A stretch of DNA of 64,000 nucleotides from SLHU01 sp009929975. Lineage in GTDB: Bacteria; Bacillota; Clostridia; Saccharofermentanales; UBA5734. The number at the start of each line of letters is the position of its first letter. Positions within the stretch are counted from its first letter, which is position 1. Position numbers and translations under genes: made by a program. The notes under the pieces were generated by a model, which was not told where the DNA came from, searched no databases, and was given only the letters and a program-made list of their open reading frames with translations. Below, one piece after another: positions 8,992 through 17,744 of the stretch. The stretch covers positions 1,364,001-1,428,000 of the forward strand of contig JAXGZQ010000001.1 in assembly GCA_040776905.1 (NCBI GenBank), in the 5' to 3' direction.

Positions 8992-9720
8992 TCAGACATA
9001 GGACGCCAGAGCAGCCGGATCCAACACATTGAAGACCTGACGATGATAATCGATCAGGTTTTCTTTTTTCATGTGCGACAGCTCGCGGGACAGGGCGCTG
9101 CGGTCAACCGCTAGATAGTCAGCCAGCTGCTGCCGGTTATAAGGGAGAACAACTGTCCGGCGGCCCTGTTCCGCCACCTCGATCAACAGGACCGCGGCCA
9201 CTTTCGCGCGGGTGCTCCGCCGGCTCATGATATCGAGCTTCTGGTTGAGCAGCAGATTTTTTCGCGAAAGCACCTGCATCATGCGTGTGATCAAAAGAAG
9301 ACGGCCGGGCCAGACGTGGTCCTGGTCTATGGCGACAAGCCGGCTGTAATCAAGCAGCAGCGCGGTGGCGGATTCAGTCACGCGGATATCGACCGGGCTT
9401 GCGCTGATTCCGGCACTGACCAGAGCCTCCGCGAACAACGACGGCGGTTGCAGCCGGGTCACGATGAAGACATTGCCCAGGCCGTCTTGCCGGGTCACCT
9501 CAATCGTTCCAGACAGCAGCAGCCCCATCCAGCCGACCGCATCACCGGTCCGCAAGATCATTTCATCCTGCCGGTATTCGCGAATTCGGGCACTGAGCGA
9601 CAGTAGTGCCTGATCCAGCACATGATCGTCCAGACCGGCAAAAAGCGGCGACTGCTGAATGGTATGACGCCAGGCGGCCCAGATCCATGTGCTGTCAGGT
9701 TGTATTTGCAACGTATCCAT
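8992..9720 (-). CDS. Crp/Fnr-family transcriptional regulator
   Basis: A 242-residue regulator with an N-terminal cyclic-nucleotide-binding-like beta-roll (around DEMILRTGDAVGWMGLLLSG) and a C-terminal winged helix in which QQLADYLAVDRSALSRELSHM is the helix-turn-helix. No N-terminal cysteine cluster of the Fnr kind is visible, so it is unlikely to bind an Fe-S cluster directly. Start codons up to 44 codons further upstream run past the divergent gene's -10-like sequence, so the ATG encoding MDTLQIQ was chosen, with modest certainty. It is divergent from an Fe-S protein and a cupin and probably controls them, perhaps in response to redox or nitrosative stress (inference). Confidence 0.8.
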   Translation of the reverse strand: MDTLQIQPDSTWIWAAWRHTIQQSPLFAGLDDHVLDQALLSLSARIREYRQDEMILRTGDAVGWMGLLLSGTIEVTRQDGLGNVFIVTRLQPPSLFAEALVSAGISASPVDIRVTESATALLLDYSRLVAIDQDHVWPGRLLLITRMMQVLSRKNLLLNQKLDIMSRRSTRAKVAAVLLIEVAEQGRRTVVLPYNRQQLADYLAVDRSALSRELSHMKKENLIDYHRQVFNVLDPAALASYV

Positions 9721-9769
9721 GATCATAAGCATACTATAATGAGGCAGAGAAGAACAGAAAGGGTGGCCT

Positions 9770-10456
9770 ATGAAAAAATCAACTGTGAAAATTCTGCAGA
9801 TCGTCGTTGAAGTGATCATGCTGGCACTGTTTATCGTCTTGTTTATCAGCAAGCGGATTCAGCTGTGGATGATTCTTTTTGGCGGCAGTGTCCTGCTGAC
9901 GACCCTGTTCGGTCGATTCTATTGCGGCTGGATCTGCCCGATTCGTACCGTACAGAGGCCGCTGACCTGGCTGAAGAAGAAGCTTCATCTTCCATCCCGC
10001 CCCGGCCCTTCGTTCCTGCGCAGCACCGCCGTCCGCTGGGGAGTTCTGGCGGTCTTTGTCCTGCTGCTGATTATGGTCCAGGTCCGCGGCCGGCAATTGC
10101 CGGTTCTGCCCGCGCTGTTGGTGCTGGGTCTGCTGACCGCGCTCATTTTCTCCGAAAGCCTGTGGCATCGCTGGCTTTGCCCTTATGGCACCATTCTTTC
10201 ACTCCCGGCCAGGCTCAGCCGACGTCATCTGACGATCCGGCAGGAAAAGTGTATCAGCTGTGGCCAATGCGTGAAAGTCTGTCCGGCCATGGCGGTTGAT
10301 GTGACCAGACCGACTGGATCGGAAGGGCAGAAAAATCAGAAAAAACGCACCTATCAGATCAGTCGGGCGAACTGCCTGCTCTGTCTGGATTGTCAGCGAG
10401 TCTGTCCGACTGATACAATCAAATATGATCCGCACCACAAGTCAGACAAGGCCTGA
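9770..10456 (+). CDS. NapH/CcoG-like membrane polyferredoxin
   Basis: A 228-residue membrane protein with about four helices and ferredoxin clusters. The membrane part contains CGWICPIRT and WLCPYG motifs typical of NapH/NosR/RdxA-type 4Fe-4S proteins. The C-terminal third carries two ferredoxin motifs: CISCGQCVKVCP, and CLLCLDCQRVCP ending in TDTIKY. These proteins pass electrons across or along the membrane. AAAGGG precedes the ATG. The cupin gene follows 31 bases downstream, and a Crp/Fnr regulator is divergent, suggesting one redox-controlled module. Confidence 0.85.
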   Translation: MKKSTVKILQIVVEVIMLALFIVLFISKRIQLWMILFGGSVLLTTLFGRFYCGWICPIRTVQRPLTWLKKKLHLPSRPGPSFLRSTAVRWGVLAVFVLLLIMVQVRGRQLPVLPALLVLGLLTALIFSESLWHRWLCPYGTILSLPARLSRRHLTIRQEKCISCGQCVKVCPAMAVDVTRPTGSEGQKNQKKRTYQISRANCLLCLDCQRVCPTDTIKYDPHHKSDKA

Positions 10457-10487
10457 TCAGGCCGCAGACCATTGAAAGGACATCATC

Positions 10488-10817
10488 ATGCTGGAAAAAC
10501 CATATGCCTTCGCAGGCGGTGAAGAAAAAACAATCGAGCAGGTCATTGATCGGGATGAAGTCATGATCAACCACATGATCCTGCCCCGGGGCGCGGCGCT
10601 GCCGCAGCATAACGCGAATTCGAATGTGTTCATGACGGTTGTCAGGGGACAAGTTACTTTGCAGCTCGATGACCAGCCGCCGCATTGCTATGAAGCGGGG
10701 CAGATCATTGAGATTCCTTTCCGGACGCTGATGAATGTCTCCAATCAGGATGAAGCGGTTCTGGAACTGTTTGTGATCAAAGCCCCTGGCCCGCGCACCA
10801 TGAATAACCCCGTTTGA
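10488..10817 (+). CDS. Small cupin-domain protein
   Basis: A 109-residue single cupin. The first motif region includes LPRGAALPQHNANSN with a metal-ligand histidine, then TVVRGQVTLQLDD, and a second motif around GQIIEIPFRTLMNVSN. The usual second-motif histidine (PxGxxH) is replaced, so metal binding may be incomplete. GAAAGGA precedes the ATG. It lies behind the polyferredoxin gene in the same direction. Such cupins often accompany Crp/Fnr regulators in anaerobes; the ligand is unknown. Confidence 0.75.
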   Translation: MLEKPYAFAGGEEKTIEQVIDRDEVMINHMILPRGAALPQHNANSNVFMTVVRGQVTLQLDDQPPHCYEAGQIIEIPFRTLMNVSNQDEAVLELFVIKAPGPRTMNNPV

Positions 10818-10847
10818 GTCAGGCGCACGGCTGAGCGAAACCCTGAA

Positions 10848-12347
10848 TCAGGACGGTTGCTTCAGGGGCAGCGCCTCAAGCATCTGCCTGGCAGCCGCTT
10901 GCCGTTCCGGGTCCTTGATCAGGGTCAGCGCCTGCTTGAGAACCGCGGCGACATGAGCGACTTCAAGATTGCGGTAGAAGACCGATCCCCAGCTTGGCGA
11001 TTCATCGCCGGCCGCGGCTTTCGGCAGGGCATGCTCCCAGAAATAGATGGTTTCCTGTGGCTGCAGCTTCAGTTGGAGATCCGGATCCAGTACGACCTGC
11101 CCGTTACTGTCTGAAGGGTCATTCATAATTTTTCCGATCGCGAAAACGCGGCGTCTGTCTTCTCCCGCTCCCGGCTCAATCGTTGTCATCAACACAAGAC
11201 TGCCCTTGCGCTGGCCGGCGATTCTCCGGCCGGGTGAATCGTTGGCGCCATCCTCCGGCCGGCCGAACTGCCAGTCACGCAGCAGATGGCTTTCCAGACA
11301 GGGGTAGTCTTCCGCCTCCATTCGCCCGGTGGTCCATTGGCGGCATTGATTTTCACGGCTGGCACACCAGACCACATCACCGTGCTGGACATGCAGCCGG
11401 TAGAGCGAGTCGCTGCATAGTCCGCAAAAACCCGGGTCGGTTTCTGTGCGGCCGCCATCGCAGTCCGCGACACGGATGGCCAGATGCCGCTGATCCGGCT
11501 GGCGGCTGGTGCGGCGGCGGCCTCTGGCACCGGCACGTGGACGATCACCTGAATGATGTTCACTCGTCTTCGCCTGATGGAGCGCGGCCAGAGTTTCAGG
11601 CCGCTCATGACCGGGCTGGCCGATGATATCAAGACCGGCGCGCTTAAATGACGCGTCGTCCAGCCGGGCGCAGATCGAGCGGCTGATATACCAGGTACCG
11701 CAATGGGAACAATAGCGCAGCGGCAGCCTGACGACACCATTTGGTTTCGCGGTTCTGCCCTGGTAATAGGTCAGGTAGCCGACCCGGCTCAGCAGCTGGT
11801 ACTGATCAGCAGGACAGGCGCTTCCGTCCGTATCTGCCAGATATTGGACACTGTCGATCCGTGAGTCTGGCGGAATCTTCTGGTCATCATCGAGCCATTC
11901 CGGCTCGATCTGACGGCGTTTGTGCTGCTGAGACTGGATATCATGCAGCAGCCGGGCTGATTTTTCATGATGATCCCTGGCCGCTGATTTCAGATAATAG
12001 ATGGCCAGACGGATATTCTGCGGTAAACCCCGGCCCTGAAGCAGGCACAAGGCCATCGCGTAGCGGGCGTCAGACAGCCCTCCGGCGGCCGCTTTCTCAA
12101 AGAACGCAACCGCTTTGGCCAGATCGCGATGGCATTCAAGCCCCCGGTAATATCGGATACCAATTTCATAGCAGGCGTTCAGATCACCCGCGTCCGCTCG
12201 TTCCTGCAGGCGATTGAATCGGGCCGCCTGCTCAGATAACCGTTTCGCTTCCTGTTCTGTTTCATACAGAGGCAGTTTCTGCAGACAATAAGGGCAGAAT
12301 TGATCCGGATCAGTTATCAATTCACGAAAACAATACGGACAGATCAT
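10848..12347 (-). CDS. Zinc-ribbon protein with Sel1-like repeats
   Basis: A 499-residue soluble protein. The N-terminus has a zinc ribbon (CPYC...CPYC, residues 3-21). Two Sel1-like helical repeats follow near residues 50-130, marked by ACYEIGIRYYRG, A-FFEKAAAGG and AIYYLKSAA. A second ribbon begins with CSHCGTWYISRSIC, and another Cys set (CGLC...C...C) lies near residue 310 after an Arg/Ser-rich, probably disordered linker. The start has GGAGGAAAT just ahead of it. Sel1 repeats usually bind proteins. No partner or function was recognised, and the neighbours give no clue. Confidence 0.65.
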   Translation of the reverse strand: MICPYCFRELITDPDQFCPYCLQKLPLYETEQEAKRLSEQAARFNRLQERADAGDLNACYEIGIRYYRGLECHRDLAKAVAFFEKAAAGGLSDARYAMALCLLQGRGLPQNIRLAIYYLKSAARDHHEKSARLLHDIQSQQHKRRQIEPEWLDDDQKIPPDSRIDSVQYLADTDGSACPADQYQLLSRVGYLTYYQGRTAKPNGVVRLPLRYCSHCGTWYISRSICARLDDASFKRAGLDIIGQPGHERPETLAALHQAKTSEHHSGDRPRAGARGRRRTSRQPDQRHLAIRVADCDGGRTETDPGFCGLCSDSLYRLHVQHGDVVWCASRENQCRQWTTGRMEAEDYPCLESHLLRDWQFGRPEDGANDSPGRRIAGQRKGSLVLMTTIEPGAGEDRRRVFAIGKIMNDPSDSNGQVVLDPDLQLKLQPQETIYFWEHALPKAAAGDESPSWGSVFYRNLEVAHVAAVLKQALTLIKDPERQAAARQMLEALPLKQPS

Positions 12348-12557
12348 GTGATTTCCTCCGATCAATGGCTTCTGCGGCACGGAACAATACGATGATACTT
12401 ATATTCTACCACTATGCCGGCGAAACGGCAGTTGGCGGGGCAACTCGGGTTTGCCTGTTCCTGTGACTGTTGATAAGATAAGGACAGATATAGGCGCGGC
12501 GGCATCAGACCGCGAATCAATGTGGCTGCCGACAGGGCGGCCGGAGAGAGGTTCATC

Positions 12558-13301
12558 ATGGCCAGCATCAATGTAACGATCTACAATGAGTATTTCCATG
12601 AGCAGGAAAGTCCGGACATCGCGGCTGTCTACCCGGACGGCATTCACCAGGCACTGGCTGAGTGCCTGCAGTCGGAACCCGATATCGGTGAGCTGACAAC
12701 CGCGACGCTGGAGAACCACCGGGATGTTCTGACCCAGGCCTGTCTCGACCAGACCGATGTCCTGATCTGGTGGGGACATGTCAAACATGAAGAGGTTGAT
12801 CAGGACGTGGTGGATCGTGTCTGCCAACGTGTTTACAACGGCATGGGCCTGATCGTCCTGCATTCAGCGCATGCCTCAAAAGTCTTCCGCCAGCTGATGG
12901 GGACACCGACACAGCTGCTGCGCTGGCGTGAAGCGGATGAACGCTGCCGTATCTGGACCATTGCCCAGGGTCATCCGATCACCCAGGGACTGGGCGAATC
13001 GTTTGTCGTGCCGGAAGAAGAGACCTATGGCGAGCAGTTCGGAATTCCCCAGCCCGATGAACTGATCTTCATCAGCTGGTTTTCCGGCGGCGATATCTTC
13101 CGTAGCGGCTGCACCTGGCGGCGCGGAGCCGGCAAGGTCTTCTACTTCCAGAACGGACATGAATCGTACCCGATTTACTATCAGCCGGAGGTCCGGCAGG
13201 TCATCCGCAACGCCGTCCGCTGGGCCTGTCCGCCGCAGCGCCAGATCAGCTATGATCTGGGCGGGCCAAATACACCGGCCCTTGAGCCGCCCAAAGCATG
13301 A
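12558..13301 (+). CDS. ThuA-like domain protein
   Basis: A 247-residue protein of the ThuA family, a glutamine-amidotransferase-like fold linked to sugar utilisation and often found in carbohydrate gene clusters. Recognisable parts are VLIWWGHVKHE, MGLIVLHSAHASKVFR and GAGKVFYFQNGHESYP near the C-terminus, which is the usual family ending. GGAGAGAGG lies before the chosen ATG (MASINV), 12 codons inside the longest frame. Its last codons overlap the AraC regulator start (ATGA), so the two genes are coupled. A role in oxidation or turnover of the locus's sugar is inference. Confidence 0.8.
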   Translation: MASINVTIYNEYFHEQESPDIAAVYPDGIHQALAECLQSEPDIGELTTATLENHRDVLTQACLDQTDVLIWWGHVKHEEVDQDVVDRVCQRVYNGMGLIVLHSAHASKVFRQLMGTPTQLLRWREADERCRIWTIAQGHPITQGLGESFVVPEEETYGEQFGIPQPDELIFISWFSGGDIFRSGCTWRRGAGKVFYFQNGHESYPIYYQPEVRQVIRNAVRWACPPQRQISYDLGGPNTPALEPPKA

Positions 13302-14152
13302 TCAATATCTACGGTTTCGCGGGTGACCGCCTGCCGGACAACAGCGCGGCCGACGACAATCACTGGCTCCATGTTTCCGGCTGCGGGTTTCAGAAATTCC
13401 TCTCGCACAGCCATGTGGTCTCACGACCACATGGCCGGACGGATTTCCAGCTGATTTTCATCACCCGCGGGCGTGGATATTTTGATTTCCAAGATTCCCG
13501 GAGGACGATTGATGGCGGCTCTGTGGTCCTTTTCTGGCCCAACCAGCCCCAGCAATACCATTATCTGTGTGAAGACCACAGTGAGTTGTACTGGCTTCAT
13601 TTTTCCGGCCGGACCATTTACGAGATGCTGGCTGGTTTCAATCAAAGTCAGCCTCTTGTGCTGACCGTTGGTCTCCGGGAGTCCTGGATCCTGTTGTTTG
13701 ACCAGATGATTCATGAACTGCAAATGAAACGGCCGGCATTTTCTGATCAGGTCAATGCCTGCTTTTTACAGCTGATGGCTGACTTGAAACGCAGCCAGAC
13801 GCAATATCAGCTGAAGAGCTGCGGACATGAGAATGAGGAGATCGATCAGATCATTCAGATCATGCACCGCCAGTATCAGCGGCCGTGGACACTGGCACAA
13901 TTAGCACGGAAGGCAAACTTGAGTGTTTTTCATTTCGCTCATAAATTCAAACTGTGTACAGGCCTGACCCCTTTACAGTATCTGACCCGGATCCGCATCC
14001 ATACCGCGATGGATCTTCTGGCGAGTACATTATCGTCAGTCAAAGAGATCGCCCATCTGGCGGGCTTTGCCAACCCGCTGTATTTCAGTCGGGTTTTTCG
14101 CCGCGAAACCGGCAAGTCACCCAGTGGCTATCGACGGGAAATTCGAGGCTGA
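13298..14152 (+). CDS. AraC-family transcriptional regulator
   Basis: A 284-residue regulator. The N-terminal half is a cupin-type sugar-sensing domain (RPHGRTDFQLIFITRGRGYFDF, split here as two motifs RPHGRTDF and IFITRGRGYF). The C-terminal half has two helix-turn-helix motifs: WTLAQLARKANLSVFHFAHKF and VKEIAHLAGFANPLYFSRVF, ending in the family signature KSPSGYRRE. It overlaps the ThuA-like gene by four bases and lies directly before the aldolase-kinase-isomerase operon, which it probably controls. Confidence 0.9.
   Translation: MINIYGFAGDRLPDNSAADDNHWLHVSGCGFQKFLSHSHVVSRPHGRTDFQLIFITRGRGYFDFQDSRRTIDGGSVVLFWPNQPQQYHYLCEDHSELYWLHFSGRTIYEMLAGFNQSQPLVLTVGLRESWILLFDQMIHELQMKRPAFSDQVNACFLQLMADLKRSQTQYQLKSCGHENEEIDQIIQIMHRQYQRPWTLAQLARKANLSVFHFAHKFKLCTGLTPLQYLTRIRIHTAMDLLASTLSSVKEIAHLAGFANPLYFSRVFRRETGKSPSGYRREIRG
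13410..13435 (+). repeat. Perfect 11-bp inverted repeat inside the AraC gene
   Basis: GCCATGTGGTC, a TCAC loop, then GACCACATGGC form a perfect hairpin about 110 bases after the regulator's start codon. It could be a control structure in the mRNA or a binding site, or chance. Confidence 0.6.
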
Positions 14153-14236
14153 AGGGAATCAAACGGCCAGCCGCGATGGAAACGACGGCACAGCGGCAGA
14201 CAGCAAGATCGTATATGCCATCAGCAAGAAATTATA

Positions 14237-14265
14237 TTTACTGAACCATAACCCCACAAGATAAT
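14237..14265 (+). promoter_or_regulatory. Promoter of the aldolase-kinase-isomerase operon
   Basis: TTTACT and GATAAT are separated by exactly 17 bases, 92 bases before the aldolase start. Near the ribosome binding site a further inverted repeat (TGTATT, six bases, AATACA; 14326-14343) could be an operator or mRNA hairpin. Confidence 0.6.
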
Positions 14266-14356
14266 GAATATGGATTGATTTGCGTTTGCCGGAACCCACA
14301 GCCGGTCGACGAGATTCAGGTCATGTGTATTCAGTAAAATACAAGGGAGGATTTAC

Positions 14357-15193
14357 ATGGGAACTTTATGCCAATCAGCTGAACTGATGCAGGACGCCCG
14401 CCGCAGAGGCTATGCGGTGCCGGCCTATGATACGTTCAACTATGAGACGACCCGTATGGTGTTCAACGCGGCTGAAGCGGCCAGAACCCCGGTGATCATC
14501 ATGTATTACGCCGACTACTATATGCCGATGCAGACCTTTGCCGATATGGTTAAGGACCTCGGGCGCCGCTCAGCGGTGCCGTTCGCGCTGCATCTGGATC
14601 ACAGTCCCGATTTTGATACCTGCCTGCAGGCAATCAAGGCCGGTTTCACTTCGGTCATGATCGATGCCTCAAAACTCCCGTTTGAAGACAATATCAAAGC
14701 GACACGTGAAGTCGTACGGGCCGCGCACGCGATGGGAATCGATGTTGAAGGTGAGCTCGGCATGGTCGGCCGCGAAGAAGCGGTCAACCGTGGTCTGTTC
14801 ACCCAGCCGGAAGAAGCGGCCCGGTTTGTTGAGGCGACCGGTATTGATACGCTGGCGGTTGCCATCGGCAACAGCCACGGTGTCTATATTGACGAGCCGG
14901 AGCTGGATATCCCGCTGCTTCAGTCGATTCATGAAGCGACAGACGCTCCCCTGGTGCTGCATGGAACCTCAATGATCCCGGTCGATCAGCTCAAAGAAGC
15001 CGTCCGGCACGGCATCACGAAAACCAATATCGCGACGGAATACCTGATGGAATACGCGAATGTGATGGTGAATCTGTGCCAGGACAAACCGCGCACGATC
15101 ATGCAGCTGCTGCATGGTGCCCATCAGCCGGTCACCGATTTCATCGCCGCCAAGATGGCGATCCTCAATCCTGATCAGATCGCGATTTTCTGA
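14357..15193 (+). CDS. Class II (zinc) ketose-bisphosphate aldolase
   Basis: A 278-residue class II aldolase of the fructose/tagatose-bisphosphate aldolase family, which splits a ketose phosphate into dihydroxyacetone phosphate and an aldehyde. Visible signatures are FALHLDHSPDF (catalytic Asp and first zinc histidine), DVEGELGMVG, AVAIGNSHGVY (second zinc histidine) and LVLHGTSMIP (third zinc histidine and phosphate-binding region; the usual GGSG is changed to HGTS). Length matches the family. First gene of a three-gene operon with a sugar kinase and an isomerase, so its substrate is probably the phosphorylated ketose made by those enzymes. Confidence 0.88.
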   Translation: MGTLCQSAELMQDARRRGYAVPAYDTFNYETTRMVFNAAEAARTPVIIMYYADYYMPMQTFADMVKDLGRRSAVPFALHLDHSPDFDTCLQAIKAGFTSVMIDASKLPFEDNIKATREVVRAAHAMGIDVEGELGMVGREEAVNRGLFTQPEEAARFVEATGIDTLAVAIGNSHGVYIDEPELDIPLLQSIHEATDAPLVLHGTSMIPVDQLKEAVRHGITKTNIATEYLMEYANVMVNLCQDKPRTIMQLLHGAHQPVTDFIAAKMAILNPDQIAIF

Positions 15194-15226
15194 CACAACA
15201 ACATGACGAAAGGCAGGACATCCGCT

Positions 15227-16225
15227 ATGCCCCGCGCAATCGCTTTATGTACCCCCGTCAGTGACTATCTTGTTCACATCGATAAAATGCCCCGGCCCGG
15301 GCAGAATGCCCGGATGATCGATGATTCCTGGCAGTTTGGTGGCAACGCGGCCACCGCGATTGTCACCGCTGCCCGGCAGGGCCTGTCCGCCGGCATCATC
15401 GGCGCCGTCGGTGATGATACCAACGGCCGGGCCCAGCGGATTGATTTTCAGCGACATCAAGTTGAAACCTGTGGCCTGATCGTCCGGCCGGGCATGGCGA
15501 CCCCGTATGTCATCAGCCTGTCCGACGACGCGACGCACAGCCGTTCTTTTCTCGGAGCGCGGCGGCCTTTTGAGCCGATCCGGCCGGAAGAGATTGATCT
15601 GAATTACCTGAAAACCGCGCAGTACCTTCTGCTGGACAGTCCGACTGAAGCCTCCCGCATGGCCGCGGCGCTCATTCGCGGGCAGGGCGGTGAGGTCATG
15701 TTTGACGCGTCGATGCATTCACCGCAGCAGGAATCGATGCTCGAATACGCGACGATCTATATCACATCGGAGTACTACTGGGAAACCCGCTATCAGCGGA
15801 CCGATGTCTTCGAATGCTGTCGCGACATGATGGCACATGGTCCGCATACGGTCATCTTCACCCTGGGTGAGCAGGGCTGTGCCGGGATCGGGCCGGATGG
15901 ACCCTTTCAGCTGCCGGCGTTTCCTGTTGATCGGGTGATCGATACCACCGGATGCGGTGATACATTCCATGGTGCTTATATTGTCGGGATGGAGCGTGGA
16001 CTGTCCCCGGTCGAATGTGCCCGCTGGGCCAGTGCTTCATCCGCGATCAAATGCACCGCGATCGGCGGCCGGGCTGCTCAGCCGACTGCCGCAGAGGTTG
16101 AGGCTTTTCTGGCCACCGGCCGGATTGAGCTCAAAGATCTGCCGGAGCGTCTCGCCTATTACCGGCAGCTGCACAGTGAAGAACAAGAACCAGACAGCAG
16201 CGGCCTTGACAGCAGTACTTGCTGA
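15227..16225 (+). CDS. PfkB-family carbohydrate kinase
   Basis: A 332-residue ribokinase/PfkB-family kinase that phosphorylates a sugar with ATP. The N-terminal glycine motif FGGNAATAIVTAARQG (near residues 36-51) and the C-terminal signature DTTGCGDTFHGAY, which holds the catalytic Asp and the anion hole, are intact. The start encoding MPRAIALC is preferred because AAAGGCAGG lies nine bases before it; the ATG eight codons earlier has no such site. It lies between the aldolase and isomerase genes and probably phosphorylates the ketose before cleavage. Confidence 0.88.
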   Translation: MPRAIALCTPVSDYLVHIDKMPRPGQNARMIDDSWQFGGNAATAIVTAARQGLSAGIIGAVGDDTNGRAQRIDFQRHQVETCGLIVRPGMATPYVISLSDDATHSRSFLGARRPFEPIRPEEIDLNYLKTAQYLLLDSPTEASRMAAALIRGQGGEVMFDASMHSPQQESMLEYATIYITSEYYWETRYQRTDVFECCRDMMAHGPHTVIFTLGEQGCAGIGPDGPFQLPAFPVDRVIDTTGCGDTFHGAYIVGMERGLSPVECARWASASSAIKCTAIGGRAAQPTAAEVEAFLATGRIELKDLPERLAYYRQLHSEEQEPDSSGLDSSTC

Positions 16226-16250
16226 GCCGCCTCAGAAAGGAAGGTTTTAT

Positions 16251-17630
16251 ATGTACGATTATCGTAAAATCACCGTCGGTATTGCCCCGACACGACGTGA
16301 TTTTTTCCCATCGCCGGTCAATGCCCGGGCGAACAAAGGCCCGATCATGGCCCGGCTGCGGGAATTACTGGAACAGATGGGCGATGTTGAGATAGTCGAT
16401 ATCGATTCGATCAATGAGGAAGGACTGCTGGTCGAAACCAGTGATGTTCCGGCGGTTGTCCGTCTGTTCCGCGAACGCGGTGTCGATGCGCTGATTCTGC
16501 CTCATACCAATTTCGGACAGGAAGAACCGATCGGCAAACTGGCGAAAGCCCTTGGGGTGCCGACCCTGCTCTGGGGTCCGCGGGATGAACGCCCACCGGC
16601 TGACGCGCCTCATCGCCAGGCCGACATTCAATGTGGCTTGTTTGCCTCAAGCCGGGCTTTGCAGCGCTATGGCGTTCCCTTCACTTATATTGAAAATTGC
16701 CATCTGGACGCGCCGGTACTGGCCGAAGAGCTGGACCGGTTCATCCGCGCCGCCTCAGTCGTCAAGGCCTTCCGCAGCCTGCGTGTACTCCAGCTGTCGA
16801 CCCGGCCGCGCCAGTTTCTCAGCGTCAAGGTCAATGAGAGTGAACTGATGGAAAAATTCGGCATCGAGGTGATCCCAGTCGAATCCGCGGAGATCATTCG
16901 TCAGGTCAAACAGGTCCTTGAGAACGATCCGGCACGCATTGATCAGCTATTGGAGGAGTGGCGCCAAACCTTCCGCTTTGAGCAGATGAAGGATGAGGCG
17001 ATCCGCAATATGGCCGCGCTGGAGCTGGCGATTGTTGATCTGGCCGCCAAGTATGAGTGCGGTGTGGTGTCCGGCGAATGCTGGCAGCTGTTCCAGGCTA
17101 ATTTCGGCATCCGTCCCTGCTTTGTCTGGGGCGACCTGGGCGACCGCGGGCTGCCGACGGCCTGTGAGAACGATATCCACGGCGCGATCTCCCAGGCGCT
17201 GATGCTGGCCGCGACCCGCGGACGCACCATGCCTTTCCTGGCCGATCTGACCATCCGCCATCCGGATAATGATAACGCGGAGCTGCTCTGGCACTGCGGT
17301 CCGTTCCCTTCATCACTGGCGAAAGAAGGGGCCGATAAAGCGATTATCGGCTGTCATGGCGCCTGGGAAATCAAGGGCGGCGACATCACGCTCTGTCGAT
17401 TTGACGCGGCGAACGGACAGTATATGCTGTTTGCGGATGAATGCCGCGGAACCGACGGTCCGCCGACCGATGGCAATTATGTCTGGGTCGAGACGGATGA
17501 CTGGGTCCGCTGGGAAAAGAAACTGATCTATGGGCCCTATATCCACCATATCATCGGTGCCCATGGCCACTATCGCGGGGTATTCGAAGAGGCGTGCCGC
17601 TATATGGACGTGACGCACGACCATCCCTGA
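16251..17630 (+). CDS. L-fucose/L-arabinose isomerase-like protein
   Basis: A 459-residue protein resembling the L-fucose isomerase family, which interconverts aldoses and ketoses with a Mn2+ ion. Family-like parts are the N-terminal Rossmann region (VDALILPHTNFGQEEPIG), VSGECWQLFQ, ACENDIHGAISQALMLAAT with conserved acidic residues, and a C-terminal HCGPFPSSLA segment followed by a barrel-like end. GAAAGGAAGG precedes the ATG. Last gene of the operon, followed by a strong terminator. The sugar is unknown: fucose-isomerase-like proteins include enzymes for several deoxy-sugars, pentoses and unusual hexoses. Confidence 0.8.
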   Translation: MYDYRKITVGIAPTRRDFFPSPVNARANKGPIMARLRELLEQMGDVEIVDIDSINEEGLLVETSDVPAVVRLFRERGVDALILPHTNFGQEEPIGKLAKALGVPTLLWGPRDERPPADAPHRQADIQCGLFASSRALQRYGVPFTYIENCHLDAPVLAEELDRFIRAASVVKAFRSLRVLQLSTRPRQFLSVKVNESELMEKFGIEVIPVESAEIIRQVKQVLENDPARIDQLLEEWRQTFRFEQMKDEAIRNMAALELAIVDLAAKYECGVVSGECWQLFQANFGIRPCFVWGDLGDRGLPTACENDIHGAISQALMLAATRGRTMPFLADLTIRHPDNDNAELLWHCGPFPSSLAKEGADKAIIGCHGAWEIKGGDITLCRFDAANGQYMLFADECRGTDGPPTDGNYVWVETDDWVRWEKKLIYGPYIHHIIGAHGHYRGVFEEACRYMDVTHDHP

Positions 17631-17676
17631 GCGTATCGTCAGTCCCTGAAAGCCCATGATCATCAGGATGTAACAC

Positions 17677-17714
17677 AAACCCCCTGCCGGCACGTCAGCC
17701 GGCAGGGGGTTTTG
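17677..17714. terminator. Bidirectional intrinsic terminator
   Basis: AAACCCCCTGCCGG and CCGGCAGGGGGTTT form a perfect stem with an eight-base loop, with T-rich DNA on the right and A-rich on the left. It separates the isomerase gene from the convergent GH31 operon and can serve both. Confidence 0.9.
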
Positions 17715-17744
17715 TTTGTGAAGCTGTCAGGTCTGCCGCTCCTT

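Noticed and set aside
9706..9740. Promoter for the polyferredoxin gene from TTGCAA and TATAAT
   Set aside because: The spacing is 23 bases, too long for a standard promoter, and no other -35 was found, although the TATAAT itself may be used.
11189..11740. Possible frameshift in the zinc-ribbon/Sel1 protein, because residues 265-300 are Arg/Ser-rich and look unlike a folded domain
   Set aside because: The flanking frame stays coherent and carries a second Cys set and an ordinary C-terminus in the same frame, so a disordered linker is simpler.
15957..16250. N-terminal extension of 98 codons on the isomerase-like protein
   Set aside because: It overlaps the kinase gene in another frame and the ribosome binding site before position 16251 decides the start.
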